The notes beneath the pieces were generated by a model. The model saw only the letters and a program-made list of their open reading frames with translations. It did no database searches and was not told where the DNA came from. Below, one piece after another: positions 1 through 12,400 of a stretch of DNA of 64,000 nucleotides (within the stretch, counting starts at the first letter, position 1; each line of letters opens with the position of its first letter). The stretch lies in assembly GCA_023333565.1 (NCBI GenBank), contig JAJKFH010003470.1, positions 186,001 to 250,000 on the forward strand. Reading direction: 5' to 3'. This DNA is from Puffinus mauretanicus (lineage: Eukaryota > Chordata > Aves > Procellariiformes > Procellariidae). A program made the translations under genes and the position numbers.

Positions 1-2596
1 TCATTCTATCAAAAGCAGCATGGAATATTTTTCCTTCTGTAAACCTTACAGAAAAAATTGTTGATATGTCTGTGAAGATATACTGGCATTTCTTTATTTT
101 GGTACTCTACTGTAAAATAACAGGGCAGATTTATTTCAGAACTAGTGAACATTTTAGAGTTTCCTTTTTTTGATATGGCATCAGCCTTCTCCTCCCTTTC
201 CTTCTGTTGTAGAAAATAAGAATGGAAAGATGAGACAAAGAATTAGTCATCTGGATGTGTGCATGTACGCACCCACTGTGCATAAGAAGATATGTAAATG
301 TATGCACATATATATGTTTGTGTATTCATCTACTGTTTTCCTACCACTGAATACAAGACAAAAAGCCTTCATGATACCTTGCTGCAACTTTGCAATTTAT
401 GGGGAAGACCACTGTAGCTCAACAGCCAAAACCTACTGGCTCAGACATCAAAGATTTGCCAAACATATCTATTCCTCCTCCTGATGTCATAACCCAATTA
501 TATCTCATAACCCTCATTAAATCATATCACCTTCTCCATACTCCACTCACCCAAAAATCAATTTTGAGAAAAAAAATTTCAAAACTCGGAATATTTTGTT
601 CTCCAACAAATTATTTATTTTCAAGCCTAAAAATATAACCAAGGAAGCAACAACATTACTTTTAAAGATCTTTTACAGTATCTCCTAGTAATCTAGCTAT
701 TCAAAAGAGCTAGATCAAGCTCTTCTTCTATGCTTAATTTCAAATCAAAAGCAAAAACAACCCACTAATATAGAGTTAAGGTATGCAAAATATTTACCGT
801 ATCTCTGAGTATATGTACATACAACATTCAAACAGTTTTAAAAACAACGGAAAACAAAAAAGAGTAACAAAGTGTTCTTATAAGCACAAGAGCATGTTTG
901 CCTGAGATCTCCTACCATAAAGACATTCCATGGAAAACTCTGCAAAACAGCATTCGTTTCTGTTAGAGGCACTTCATGGAAACCTCTATGAGTGCAGAAA
1001 CATGAGGACTGTAACTAGCTTGGGTATCCAGCTGCACTTCTATACCAAAGTCTACAGGTAAAGTGACCAGGGCCAGAATATATGCAGAGACTGAGTGGGA
1101 GCCTGCATAGTAAGGCTAGAGATCCCTTAGAGATACGAGACAGACACGCATTCCTGTAAAACTCTGGTGCCCAGCCCATGCTCATGACAGAAATCTGAAC
1201 ACAGTCCAACACATCTCCCATTACGTCCATACTTGTTTCTCCCTTCTAAAAAAGAAAAAAAAAAAAAACAACAAAACACAAACAATAACACCCCCCCCCA
1301 AAAAAAAAAAAGTGTATCTGACATACAGAAAGGATACAACTAACTAAAGAGTAAGCAAAACTGTGTTTCACAGACAGAGCCCTGTGAGGAAGTTTCAAAT
1401 ACAAGTCAAGAGTTTAGAAGTCAATTGGCTGAAAATTCTTAATTATGGTATTTATCACCTTAGAGTAACAACATACTAATTCTTCTAGGTAAGAAAGGCA
1501 GATGGAGGCACTTCCCCAGTTCAAGTTTTCTGCAGCTGTAACTTTGCATTCCAATTAGATCAGCGGAGAATCTTAACCAAGATATAGTGTAGATAAATTT
1601 ATTAACATACTATACCTTCTTATACAGAAAGACTGTTAAGAACATAGCTATTTAAACTATTCTATGGTACTTTAAGAGCATGAATGTGCAAGAAAGTGAT
1701 TTATTAGAAACCAAGATATGAACTTAATGTGGCAAAAGCAGGCTGTACCGCACGCACATCATGCTATTTTCTGCTTGCATCACACAAATACTTTCAGCTA
1801 TTTTATATTAACTGTTTTCTATTCTAACGCACACAGAGCAACACTCTTGTGAAAGTAATATGGCAATTTGAAGTTTAAAACTACCAGCATTCTCTGAGCA
1901 CTGGACCTGAAGTAACACAGCTGACAACCTGGAAAGATATTTTTACAAAGTGCTAACTTTCACATACCTGTATTAAGTTACTAGTATTTCAGCACTGAAT
2001 ATATTTATCTCTCCAAAGCAAAAGTTTTCTTGTAAAATCTGAGGAACAGCCTTAAACTTAACAGCACAAATGGCCCAAATGCAGTGGAAAAACTTCAGTG
2101 CATACTAGCTCTCAGGGTTGTAATATGGTTGTGAGCAGAACCCTGAAATTCAAATTAGCAGGGGTAGCATTAGCAGCAAAAAGTACATCTACAATTTCAC
2201 CTTCATTTTGCTTTGCAGACGTGCCAATTGACTACAATGGGAGAATAGTAAAGCAAATGCTGAATACTTCCAACAAAAGCCTATCCTTCATGTCCAGCAA
2301 CCCCTGCAGTGACTACGAGCCGATTAATGAACATAAAACTGTAAAATACGTAAAGAAAAGCCAGCTTACTCTGAAGGCTGAAAACACCAAAAAATTACTG
2401 AAATTAGTACATAAGCATAACTGAGAAAAATACATATAGCCCAGTACATCTGTGATCAGCTAATTTAAAAGATAATTGATTTAATCTAAAATTGTTCAAG
2501 ACAATGGTCAAGGTATTAGGTGTTGTTCAGATGAATGATCTCTGTTACGAATAAGTCACATGCAAGGACAGACAGACTGAGAGAAGTCACTTGTAC
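1..2596. other. Unique AT-rich DNA, no gene recognised
   Basis: I see no recognisable gene or repeat family here. The stretch holds an A-rich low-complexity tract with a run of ten C residues at about 1247-1312. A chance open frame of 108 codons (2098-2424, plus) has no recognisable domain, no membrane segment and no convincing splice or promoter context, so I do not call it a gene. The right edge is set where AT-rich sequence changes abruptly to GC-rich CR1 sequence; that edge is uncertain by about 40 bases. Confidence 0.6.
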
Positions 2597-2604
2597 GGGA
2601 GGGC

Positions 2605-3563
2605 AGCAGAGATGACGCCTGTGTGCGCTGTGACCAGGTGGATGATCTGCTCAGCCTGGTGGCAGAGCTGAAGGAGGAGGTGGAGAGGTTAAGGGGTATC
2701 AGGGAGTGTGAGAGGGAGGTAGATTGGTGGAGCCGCACCCTACCATCCCTGAGGCAAGGGCAGCACACGGAGGCTCCACAAGAAGTGGAGGATCCCCTGC
2801 CCTCTTGCCACCAGGCAGAAGGGGGGACCCAGGCGACTGGGGGGGAATGGACACAGGTCCCTGCTTGGGGCACCAGGCGAACCCCCGCCCGGCCTCCCTC
2901 ACCTCAACCTTCCCAGTTGCCCTTACAGAACAGATACGGGGCTCTGGATCTTGAGGGCCAGACAAACGAGGACGCAGATGAAGGCCCATCCAGAGGGTTG
3001 CCCGAGGCGAGGCAGCCAGCCCCGCGCATTACGACTGCCTCCGCTAAGAAAAAAGGAGGGTAATTGTCATAGGTGATTCCCTTCTGAGGGGGACGGAGGG
3101 CCCAATTTGCCAGCCAGACCCATCCCACAGGGAAGTCTGCTGCCTCCCTGGGGCCCGGGTGAAGGACATCACTAGGAAGCTCCCCGGTCTCGTGCAGGCC
3201 TCCGACCACTGCCCGCTACTGGTTATACAGGCTGGCAGTGAGGAGGCTGCAGAGAGAAGTCCCGAAGGGATCAGAAGGGATTTCAGGGCACTGGGGCGAC
3301 TGGTGGGAGGATCGGGAGCACAGGTAGTGTTTTCCTCGATCCCTTCAGTGGCAGGGAGGAATACTGAAGGGAACAGGAAAACTCATCGGATCAACACGTG
3401 GCTCAGGGGCTGGTGCCATCGGCAGAATTTTGGCTTCTTTGGCCACGGGGAGGTTTACACGGCACCGGGCCTGCTGGCGACGGACGGAGTTCAGCTGTCT
3501 CACAGGGGGAAAAGGATTCTCGCGTATGAGTTGGTGGGGCTCATCGAGAGGGCTTTAAACTAG
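2605..3563 (+). pseudogene. CR1 ORF1 remnant: coiled coil plus SGNH esterase-like domain, frameshifted
   Basis: CR1 ORF1 encodes the RNA-binding partner of the retrotransposition particle, and in CR1 it carries an SGNH-type esterase domain. The upstream part (frame open to 3063) shows a Cys-x-x-Cys pair followed by a leucine and glutamate-rich coiled coil (VDDLLSLVAELKEEVERLRG). The second part, open from about 3060 to 3563, starts with the esterase block I motif GDSLLRG and ends with the block V region DGVQLSHRGKRIL. The two halves lie in different frames; a one-base loss in the A-rich run near 3050-3058 is the simplest cause, and the first frame then stops at 3061. In the family as I know it block V is D-x-x-H; here the His position reads Gln (about 3492-3494), so the esterase would probably be dead even without the frameshift. 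The start codon and N-terminus are missing. Confidence 0.85.
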
Positions 3564-3625
3564 GTTCGAAGGGGGAAGGGGATAAAACCAGGCTCACTAG
3601 AGAAGAGCCTAGGGGCGTCACGCCA

Positions 3626-4090
3626 ATGTCGGGGGAGAAATCGGCAGCCCAGCTCAAGTGCATCTACACCAATGCACGCAGCATGGGCGGCAAACAGGAG
3701 GAGCTGGAAGCCATTGTGCAGCGGGGTAGCTATGACTTAGTCGCCATCACGGAAACATGGTGGGATGAGTCTCACGACTGGAGTGCTGCAATGGATGGTT
3801 ATAAGCTCTTCAGAAGGGACAGGCGAGGAAGGAGAGGCGGTGGGGTAGCCCTGTATGTTAGGGGGTGCTTCGACTGTCTAGAGCTCAATGGTAGTGATGA
3901 TGAGGTCGAGTGCTTGTGGGTAAGGATGAGGGGGAAGGCCAACAAGGCAGATATCCTGCTGGGAGTCTGTTATAGACCACCTAGTCAGGACGAGGAGGCA
4001 GATGAAATATTCTACCAGAGGCTCGCAGAAGTCTCACAGTCGCTAGCCCTTGTTCTCGTGGGGGACTTCAACTTTCCAGACGTCTGCTGA
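3626..4090 (+). pseudogene. CR1 ORF2 endonuclease (APE type), prematurely stopped
   Basis: This is the N-terminal part of CR1 ORF2, the apurinic-like endonuclease that nicks target DNA to prime reverse transcription. It begins at an ATG 63 bases after the ORF1 stop. Visible motifs are the Asn-containing first motif (YTNARSM, residues 14-20), the metal-binding Glu in ITET (Glu43), YRPP (116-119) and GDFN (146-149). The frame stops at 4088-4090 straight after FPDVC, where a single lost base changes the frame; homology continues in another frame at 4093-4180 (starting [11 protein letters not shown]), then shifts again near 4175 where a few codons are missing before the block LDLLFTN. The last endonuclease motif, normally Ser-Asp-His, reads Ser-Asp-Pro at 4248-4256. 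The nuclease is therefore broken in several independent ways. Confidence 0.88.
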
Positions 4091-4092
4091 AA

Positions 4093-6391
4093 TACAACAC
4101 GGCAGAGAGGAAACAGTTGAGGAGGTTCCTGGAGTGTGTGGAAGATACCTTCCTGGCACAGCTGGTAAGCGAGCCTCGCTTGACCTGCTGTTCACAAACA
4201 GAGCAGGACTGGTGGGAGATGTGGTCGTCGGAGACCGGCTTGGGCTTAGCGACCCTGAAACGATAGAATACTCAATACTTAGTGAAGTAAAGAGGGGGGC
4301 CAGCAAAACCGCTACCATGGACTTCCAGAGGGCGGACTTTGGCCTGCTCAGGACACTGGTCGAGAAAGTCCCTTGGGAGACAGTCCTGAAGGGCAAAGGG
4401 GTCCAGGAAGGCTGGACATTCTTCAAGAAGGAAGTCTTAAAGGCGCGGGAGTGGGCTGTCCCCATGTGCCGTAAGAAGAACGGGGGGGGAAGACGACCGG
4501 CCTGGCTGAATGGGGAGCTCTGGCTGGGACTCAGGAAAAAAAGGAGAGTTTATCACTTGTGGAAGAAGGGGCAGGCAACTCAAGAAGAGTACAGGGATCT
4601 CGTTAGGTCATGCAGAGTAGAAATTAGAAAGGCAAAAGCACAACTAGAACTAAACCTGGCCACTGTCGTGAGAGACAACAAAAAATGTTTTTACAAGTAT
4701 ATTAATGACAAAAGGAGAGCCAAGGAGAATCTCCATCCTCTATTGGATGCGGGGGGGAACGTTGCCACCGAGGACAAGATACTTAACGCCTTCTTTGCCT
4801 CAGTCTTTAAGAGTCAGAGCAGTTATCCTCAGGGTACTCAGCCCCCTCAGCTGGAAGACAGGGACGGCGAGCAGGATAAACCCCCCATAATCCAAGAGAA
4901 AGAAGTTAACGACCTGCTACGGCACCTGGACACTCACAAGTCTATGGGGCTGGGTGGGATACACCCGAGGGTACTGAGGGAGCTGGCGGAGGAGCTTGCC
5001 GAGCCGCTCTCCATCATTTACCAGCAGTCCTGGTTAACTGAGGAGGTCCCAGACGACTGGAGGCTTGCCAATATGATGCCCATCTACAAGAAGGGCCAGA
5101 AGGAGGATCCAGGGAACTACAGGCCGGTCAGCCTGACCTTGGTGGCGGGGAAGATTATGGAGCAGTTCGTTTTGAGGACGCTCACAAGCCATGTGCGGGA
5201 CAACCAGGGGATCAGGCCCAGCCAGCACGGGTTCATGGAAGGCAGGTCCTGCTTGACCAACCTGATCTCCTTCTATGAGCAGGTGACCCGCCTCGTGGAT
5301 GAGGGAAAGGCTGTGGATGTGGTCTACCTGGACTTCACTAAAGCCTTTGACACCGTCTCCCACAGCATTCTCCTAGAGAAGCTGGCGGCTCACAGCCTAG
5401 ACAGGTACACTCTTTGCTGGGAAAAAAACTGGCTGGATGGCCAGGCCCAGAGAGTTGTGGTCAACGGAGTTAAATCCAGTTGGCAGCCGGTCACGAGTGG
5501 TGTTCCCCAGGGCTCAGTACTGGGGCCAGTCCTGTTCAATATCTTTATCGACGATCTGGACGAGGGGATCAAGTGCTCCCTCAGTAAGTTTGCAGATGAC
5601 ACCAAGTTGGGCGGGAGTGTTGATCTGCTGGAGGGTAGGAAGGCTCTGCAGAGGGACCTGGACAGGCTGGATCGATGGGCTGAGGCCAACTGTATGAGGT
5701 TCAACAAGGCCAAGTGCCGGGTCCTGCACTTCGGCCACAACAACCCCAGGCAACGCCACAGGCTTGGGGAAGAGTGGCTGGAAAGCTGCCCGGAGGAAAA
5801 GGACCTGGGGGTGCTGGTTGACAGCCGGCTGAACATGAGCCAGCAGTGTGCCCAGGTGGCCAAGAAGGCCAACGGCATCCTGGCCTGTATCAGAAATAGC
5901 GTGGCCAGCAGGAGCAGGGAGGTGATCGTGGCCCTGTACTGGGCACTGGTGAGGCCGCACCTCGAATCCTGTGTTCAGTTCTGGGCCCCTCACTACAAGA
6001 AGGACATGGAGGTGCTGGAGCGTGTCCAGAGGAGGGCAACGAAGCTGGTGAAGGGCCTGGAGCACAAGTCTTATGAGGAGCGGCTGAGGGAACTGGGGTT
6101 GTTTAGTCTGGAGAAGAGGAGGCTGAGGGGAGACCTCATCGCGCTCTACAACTACCTGAAAGGAGGTTGTAGCGAGGTGGTGTTGGTCTCTTCTCCCAAG
6201 TAACAAGCGATAGGACGAGAGGAAATGGCCTCAAGTTGCGCCAAGGGAGGTTTAGATTGGACATTAGGAAAAATTTCTTTACTGAAAGAGTGGTCAGGCC
6301 TTGGAACAGGCTGCCCAGGGAAGTGTTGGAGTCACCATCCCTGGAAGTATTTAAAAGATGTGTAGATGAGGCGCTTAGGGACATGGTGTAG
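4093..6391 (+). pseudogene. CR1 ORF2 reverse transcriptase, open through the catalytic core, frameshifted at both ends
   Basis: This is the reverse transcriptase part of CR1 ORF2. One frame is open from 4050 to 6203, but only the stretch after about 4170 is homologous; the first 40 or so residues of that frame are out-of-frame translation. The motifs are intact: [19 protein letters not shown], motif [13 protein letters not shown] (Asp428 counted from 4050), motif [17 protein letters not shown], motif C FADD (514-517), then FNKAKC and EKDLGVL. A small in-frame loss seems to lie just before LNAFFASVF (about 4780). Near 6175-6185 a lost G gives a premature end in SSPK and stop. The remaining C-terminal coding sequence continues in another frame through the expected stop at 6389-6391. 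Compared with copy 2 (56180-57388) the shared region differs at about 14 of 340 residues. Confidence 0.92.
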
Positions 6392-6451
6392 TGGCCATGG
6401 TGGTGTTGGGTTGACGGTTGGACTCGATGATCTTAGAGGTCTTTTCCAACC

Positions 6452-6478
6452 TTAATGATTCTATGATTCTATGATTCT
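6452..6478 (+). repeat. CR1 3'-terminal octamer microsatellite
   Basis: Three near-perfect units of the 8-bp sequence ATTCTATG close the element. This short tandem repeat is the hallmark 3' end of avian CR1 LINEs and is thought to be where the reverse transcriptase recognises its template. It fixes the 3' boundary of copy 1. Confidence 0.93.
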
Positions 6479-9400
6479 AATATCAAATTCTACCAGAGGA
6501 CACCTATGCTTCCATTAAATCAAGAAAGGAAAAACAAATGGGGTTTCATTTATAAAGCACAAGTTTCATGGTATCTAGCTAAACAGAAGTTTTAAAAGGA
6601 ACTTAAATGTATGGAGTATGAGCCTCACCACCTCATTTATGGAAACTGAATCACACAGCTAGCTACACAACAGAAGAACCTGAAGTTGTGTTTGAGACAC
6701 AGGAAATACAGGTCATTCCACAAAGCCAAGATACTCTTGTGAGAATTTACAGCAGCCCTACTTAAAGACCAGATTTGCATACCAAGCTCCAAGACCAAAC
6801 AAGTCCCTATGTTTTTTCTTTTGAACTTGGTGCTTCCCTGGAAAATTACTTTTCAGTGGCTTTCCTAGAGCTATTAATTGCATATCTGCAACATTAATCA
6901 TTATTCTTAAGCATTTTGCAATACATTGCAGAGATATGGTGTTGTGTCCTTTGCAACCCGTGTAATGTTTATGGCGCAAAGCAACATAAAAACAGAATAT
7001 GGTTACAGACAGAACGTAAGAAAATTGGGGTTTTTTGCTTTGATTGTTCTCAGCAGGACAGCTCATATACCAAAGAGAGCTTTAAGGAGATAAATACATC
7101 ACTAAGAATTTACAACTTCAACTTCTATAAACAAAGACATTTATCAACTGCTTGGGTGGGCTCCAGGAACGAGCAGTGTCTCCTACACTGGTTAAAAGAG
7201 GGTTCAGTTCTTCAAATCCTTATCTACCACAGGCTTTCACCAAGCTATAGCAGAACTTACATGAGTTTTAGTTTTCAAGAGCTAACTTCAGTAACCAAGT
7301 TCTGACTTATGGTTCATAACAATCATCAGCCTCATTTTTGGTGGTAAAGCTCATTAAGCGCGGCTGCTTGAAGCCAGAACCCTAACTCTGCATCCAGGCA
7401 GGAACTCTATAAACATCTTACATATGGGAGGTAATTTTTCCAATTTGAGAAAGACAGTACTGTGCTATGAGCAGCAATATCCACACAGATATTAATCTCT
7501 TGCTTTCTCTGGAGAGGTTACTTTCACCTTACAGTTACAGTGACTGGCCTTTGATATCGATCTGTTTAATTTAACAGTTACAAATGCAAGAATATCATTT
7601 TACTTCAGGGAAAAAAAAAAAAGAACTGCTAGAAAATGGGCAAGTGAAACAAGAAAGGAGGCTAAATATTCGTACAGAACAGACCATAGGAGATTTTGAG
7701 AGTAATATTTGTGATGAAATAACAGTACCAATAACAAAACTGTTGTTCTCTATTGAATGAAAGGGAAATGTCACCATGCAGCAGCCACAGCAGTGATAAC
7801 AGGACATACAGCAAATCCAGGCAGTAAATTAGTTCTCTCAGATTTATGGGTTCCTAAAAGAATCTAGTAGAATACATTGGAAGAGGGCAGACAGTATTGC
7901 TTAGTGGAGGAATAAAATTAGTAAGTGCAAACATTTCTCACTCAGCATTAAAAAAATAAAAAATATATATTTATTTAGTTCATGCCTCTAAAAAGCTCAA
8001 ATTATCTTAGCTTAAAGAAATACATCAACATTTTTAGAGTGGGGGGAAAAAACACACAAGGACAACCTCTTCTTCTTTTCTTAAACAATACTAACACAAG
8101 GTCGACAGTTACAATGTGCAATTTAGAAGGGAAGAACACAGCAGATTTATAACCCATTCAAGTCTGGCTGTTCAGACAAACACTGAAGTGAAATTAGTAT
8201 TTATTAAAACAAATGGACTATAAATATATTAACAAATGCTATCCTTAAAAAGAAATATCTGCAATTAATGTAATAGAACACAGGGTGTTCACTAATTTAC
8301 AGCTGGCAAAGATATTTGATATCCACAACATATGGCAGCAATTTCTTTACAACTTTTGAACAGCAGTTTTTCATTGGGATCCCTGCATGGAAGGACTTGA
8401 GCATTATCATTTACATTCTACACCATTCAGGGAAGTCGCCCCCATATTCCCACAGCTGAAAAGCTTTAGCATGATGAAAGAAATGGCCAGTTAACTCAAG
8501 TATTTTGCCATCATCAGCTCCATTATGTCAACACAAACAATGAGTTGGAAAAGCGTGGCGGGCAGATGAGTAGCGTGTTAAAAAACTGCTCTGCAATTAT
8601 CAATATTGTAAAACATTTTGGTTATCTTTTAAGACTGCTTTTGATATAAAATTTCCATTACATTTTTTTTGTTTATGTTTGCATTGCAGAAAAAGAACAC
8701 AATATTGCATATAAATAAACCTTGGGTTGCCTATCTTTCTTACACAGATGACTTAAAAAGCTCATGCTCTATATGCAACAAAAAAAACAAAAATCAAAAC
8801 TAGCCACCCACCTGAGGAGAACTCAAACCATTCTCCCCCTGCTCTCCTCTCACAAAAAATAGAGTTGAAGAAAATACTATTATCATTGCCTAATACAATT
8901 TGTCAACAATATTTTATTTTATTGACTGTATAAAGGAACTCATCACATAACTTCAGTGAAACGTATTGTTTTGTCGATGCCTCTTACTGTAACTGGATGA
9001 AACACACCAAAACTTTCAAGTGTTCAGCTCCCATTTTCACACTGAAACAATGGGCCAAATATTTAAAGCACTCAGCACACTGTACACATACCAAAGCAGA
9101 GCTCTTGAAATTCGGTAACAAGAACTATTCCCAAATAAATGTGAGTCCTTAGCTTCTCTGGGAACTTGACAACCACCAACAAGGCAAGGATTTCTTACTG
9201 TAGCCAGACTCAAAAATGTATTTCACGGTGAGGAAGCTGAGAATGTCCAGATCTGTCACACATCCATCTACCAAAAATAGAGAGTAATATGCCCTTCTTT
9301 TCCGAGAGGAAGATCAGGAAACATCATCAGACAGCTGGTCATTTAAGATCAGCTGGGACACTGCATATCATCATCCTTCAATCCAACATGGAATGGAGGA

Positions 9401-12400
9401 ATTTACTTCCAGGTCAGAGGGGCAAGTTTTCCAGAAATGCCGATCACTCTCGGCTCTACTGTTCTCTGAATCAATAACTTACACTGTAAGCACTTGGTGA
9501 AAGCATTCCCGAAACTGTCAGGCTTACTTGGAAATGTGGTTTATCTACAATAGACAGGGTGACTAGAATCTGTACTTCCTATGAGCAAATAATACTATTC
9601 AGAAGCAAGGTGGGATGGGGCAGTGGGGCAAGAACACCAGATTTTCAGAACTGGCACTAATTACTTCTGTATTATTTCATCTAACCATTCTTAGAGATCT
9701 AATCTTGCTCAAGGGATGCCACATGGAGTCCACTCCATCGTCTAGACAAACTTAATAGTTATGGTTTACAATAAGCTCACCAGTGACGCAAAAATGAAAA
9801 TTATTAAAGGCAGCCAGGCTGATTCTCTCACTCACAAATTCTGCAGCAGCTGGTCTGTTCTTCCATAATTTTCCTGCTGCTTCGTTTGCTCTGAGTCACT
9901 GACTGTTTGGAACATCAACTGTATGTATTCTGACATGACTAAAAAGAGAGCATCAACAGGATAGTGCTCCTGAAGCACAGTTAGAAAATAACTGGCGTGT
10001 CTTAAATTAATGCTTTTCATGGAGACAATTTCTACTGACAATCTATCAATACCTCATTCATTTGCAGAGCTGTTCCGGCAGGAACAGAGTGTTTAAGGCG
10101 AAGGCGGAACTGTATTGTCACAGGATCCAATTACACAAACAATTCAACATAACCAACACAGCATTTAAGGCCATGATATTCTTCTGTTTCCCTAACTGCA
10201 TTTAGTTACCTGTGCATGCTTACTTGCCACAGACAGTAAATGTTCAGCAGTCTAGAAGAAACTTCTGCCTTCAAGAGGAAGCTTGCATTCAGAGATCTCA
10301 GAATAGATGCATTTTGAATTCACAGTACACTCACCAATGGCCAACCAAAGTGATGTATTTTAATATACAACCAGAGAATAGTTCACTACAATCAAAAGCA
10401 ACTTCTCTATTGAGAAGCTTCCTGAAATAATGGAAGCTTTCTCATAGTTAATTTTCTAACCACCCTCCATGGCAAACTGTATTCCTTAGCATATAAATGT
10501 GGTTTCTGAAACTTTCTTTACGTCAGCTTTAATCAAAATCAGTGGGGATGGCGAGGACAGTATTTCCAAAATACCTGAAATAGGGAGTTACAAAATCTTT
10601 CATTTTCAAATTCAAAAATTTCTCGAAGGAAATGTAGTGTCACGTGTATGTGTGCATATCTGTTTTTACTCTAAGGAAATGAAGCCCAAGGAATTGAGCT
10701 ATATATTGTCTCAAGGCCTTTAACCTGTTGGTTAAGTAAATCTCAAAGATACTGAAGTTCTATGAATTTAATGCAAATTGCGTAGGAAAGAGTGCCCCCA
10801 AAATTACCTGTCCTAAACATGAGCTAGGTGTCCACCACCAGCTCGTGCTCTGTCCGTCCGGGCAGCTGGCCAGCTGGCACATGCACTGACTAGCCAAGCT
10901 GCTCGCCCACTGCATGCAACAGGCTGTGGCTGTTGCCATGCACTTATTGACTCCTGCCCTGCCAGCAGAGATTCAGGAGAGCAGGGAAAGTGCCAGAGCT
11001 ACCGCAACAGGGACAGTACAAATTCGTGGAAACCAGGCTTCAGTAGGTCTGCTGCTTACTGTCAACGGACAATGAAAAAGCTTTACTTATATAGTATATC
11101 CTGTTAGACAGATGTATATAGCTGCTATACTTAAAAAAAAGTAACTTTTTTAAAAATTCCTTGTGCTTTAGGAAGATTTGAAGGCACATCTGGTGGAAAA
11201 GAAAAAGATGGCACTGAACGTTTTGATAAATGTCTACGCTATAAGGACAGAAGGTTTTTTTAATGGTCAATTTAATAGCCATATTTCTAAAAACCATGAC
11301 ACGAAGGAAAAAGTTCCTACAAAACACATGACTACATGGCTACAGTAGAAATAGTCATGTAGTTTGTGATGCGCTAACAATTTCAAAGACAAATAATTCT
11401 AGCAAGAAATCTGTGCTATGGAGTTGACATTACTATGTTTAATTTATACGAAAGCCAATTCAAATTAGTCATATTGCAAATCCCAGCAAGAGGGAGTGCT
11501 AAAAGTGAATTTATTTGTATTTTAAATCTGCATCTTTCACATGTGCTCAAACACACCCATATATATAGTGATACAATCCATGTACAACTTACTTCACTTG
11601 ATAAACGTTTATACATTAGTTTTCTTTTCACATTTCCTGTGGAACTAGGCCATGCCTATCAAACACTGTTAAAACCCAACACTCATGGAAAATTGTTCCT
11701 TCAGAGTTCTGTACTATTGCAGTCATAGTGCATTTAGAGACTAGTTCATCTTCACAAAGGCACTGTAGTTTGTGTACTGTTACCCCTTTTTTCTTTTCAT
11801 GCACAGAAGTGAGGTAGAGAGACATGAAGAATGAAACTATTAAGATTAGACACAAACATTAGGTATAAAACAAACTCAAGCCTCAAGAACTTATCACTCT
11901 GCATGCTAAAGCTCAGCTACCAAAGATGATTTCAATCAGTGCCCTCAGCATTTAGGTGCTACGCAAATCTAGCCACAAGTGCCTAACGCTGTACAGCACA
12001 TTCTATGACCAGATGGAAACATCTTGCTTTAATATATAATTTAGTTGCAAAAGCAATACAGAACTCAATTCTTTAAAATTGCATTCAATTTTTTAAAGCC
12101 AGAAATAACCTCATTTTATAATTCAAATCTGCATTTTGACACACTATTCAGTATTTGCAAAATATGAGTAGCAACAGAAATGCTGTAAGCAATTGCTTTT
12201 CTAAGAGACTTCTGCTCCAGCCTGAGAGAGGACTCAGTTTCCTTCAATAGGGATGTAATAATTTTGTCATGAGGAAATTGTAACAAGTTCACCTGCTTCC
12301 TTCTTCTGGAATTTCCTAGCCTTATCTCTAAACCTATTACATGAATACTCTTCCTTTTTATAATGCACTCTAACATGTACAAAGCTGTCTGCATACAGAG

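Larger units (their letters stand above)
2597..6478 (+). mobile_element. Long CR1 LINE retrotransposon, copy 1, slightly 5'-truncated and inactive
   Basis: This is a non-LTR retrotransposon of the CR1 clade, about 3.9 kb long. In order it holds the ORF1 coiled coil and esterase region (2605-3563), a short inter-ORF gap, the ORF2 endonuclease (3626-4180), the reverse transcriptase (about 4170-6203), an out-of-frame ORF2 tail (to 6391) and a short 3' UTR ending in the octamer repeat typical of CR1. Most CR1 copies in birds are cut to a few hundred bases at the 5' end, so this one is exceptionally long. The 5' UTR and the beginning of ORF1 are missing. No target-site duplication is evident, which is usual for CR1. 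The copy is GC-rich against AT-rich flanks. It is dead: the reading frames are broken at about 3055, 4089, 4175 and 6180. I do not assign a named subfamily. Confidence 0.95.

Noticed and set aside
2098..2424. 108-codon plus-strand frame upstream of CR1 copy 1
   Set aside because: No recognisable domain, no start context, polar low-information composition, and it lies in AT-rich DNA where frames of this size occur by chance.
2623..2989. Frames on both strands within the CR1 ORF1 region
   Set aside because: The only homologous frame is the plus-strand coiled-coil one; the others are shadows in GC-rich sequence.
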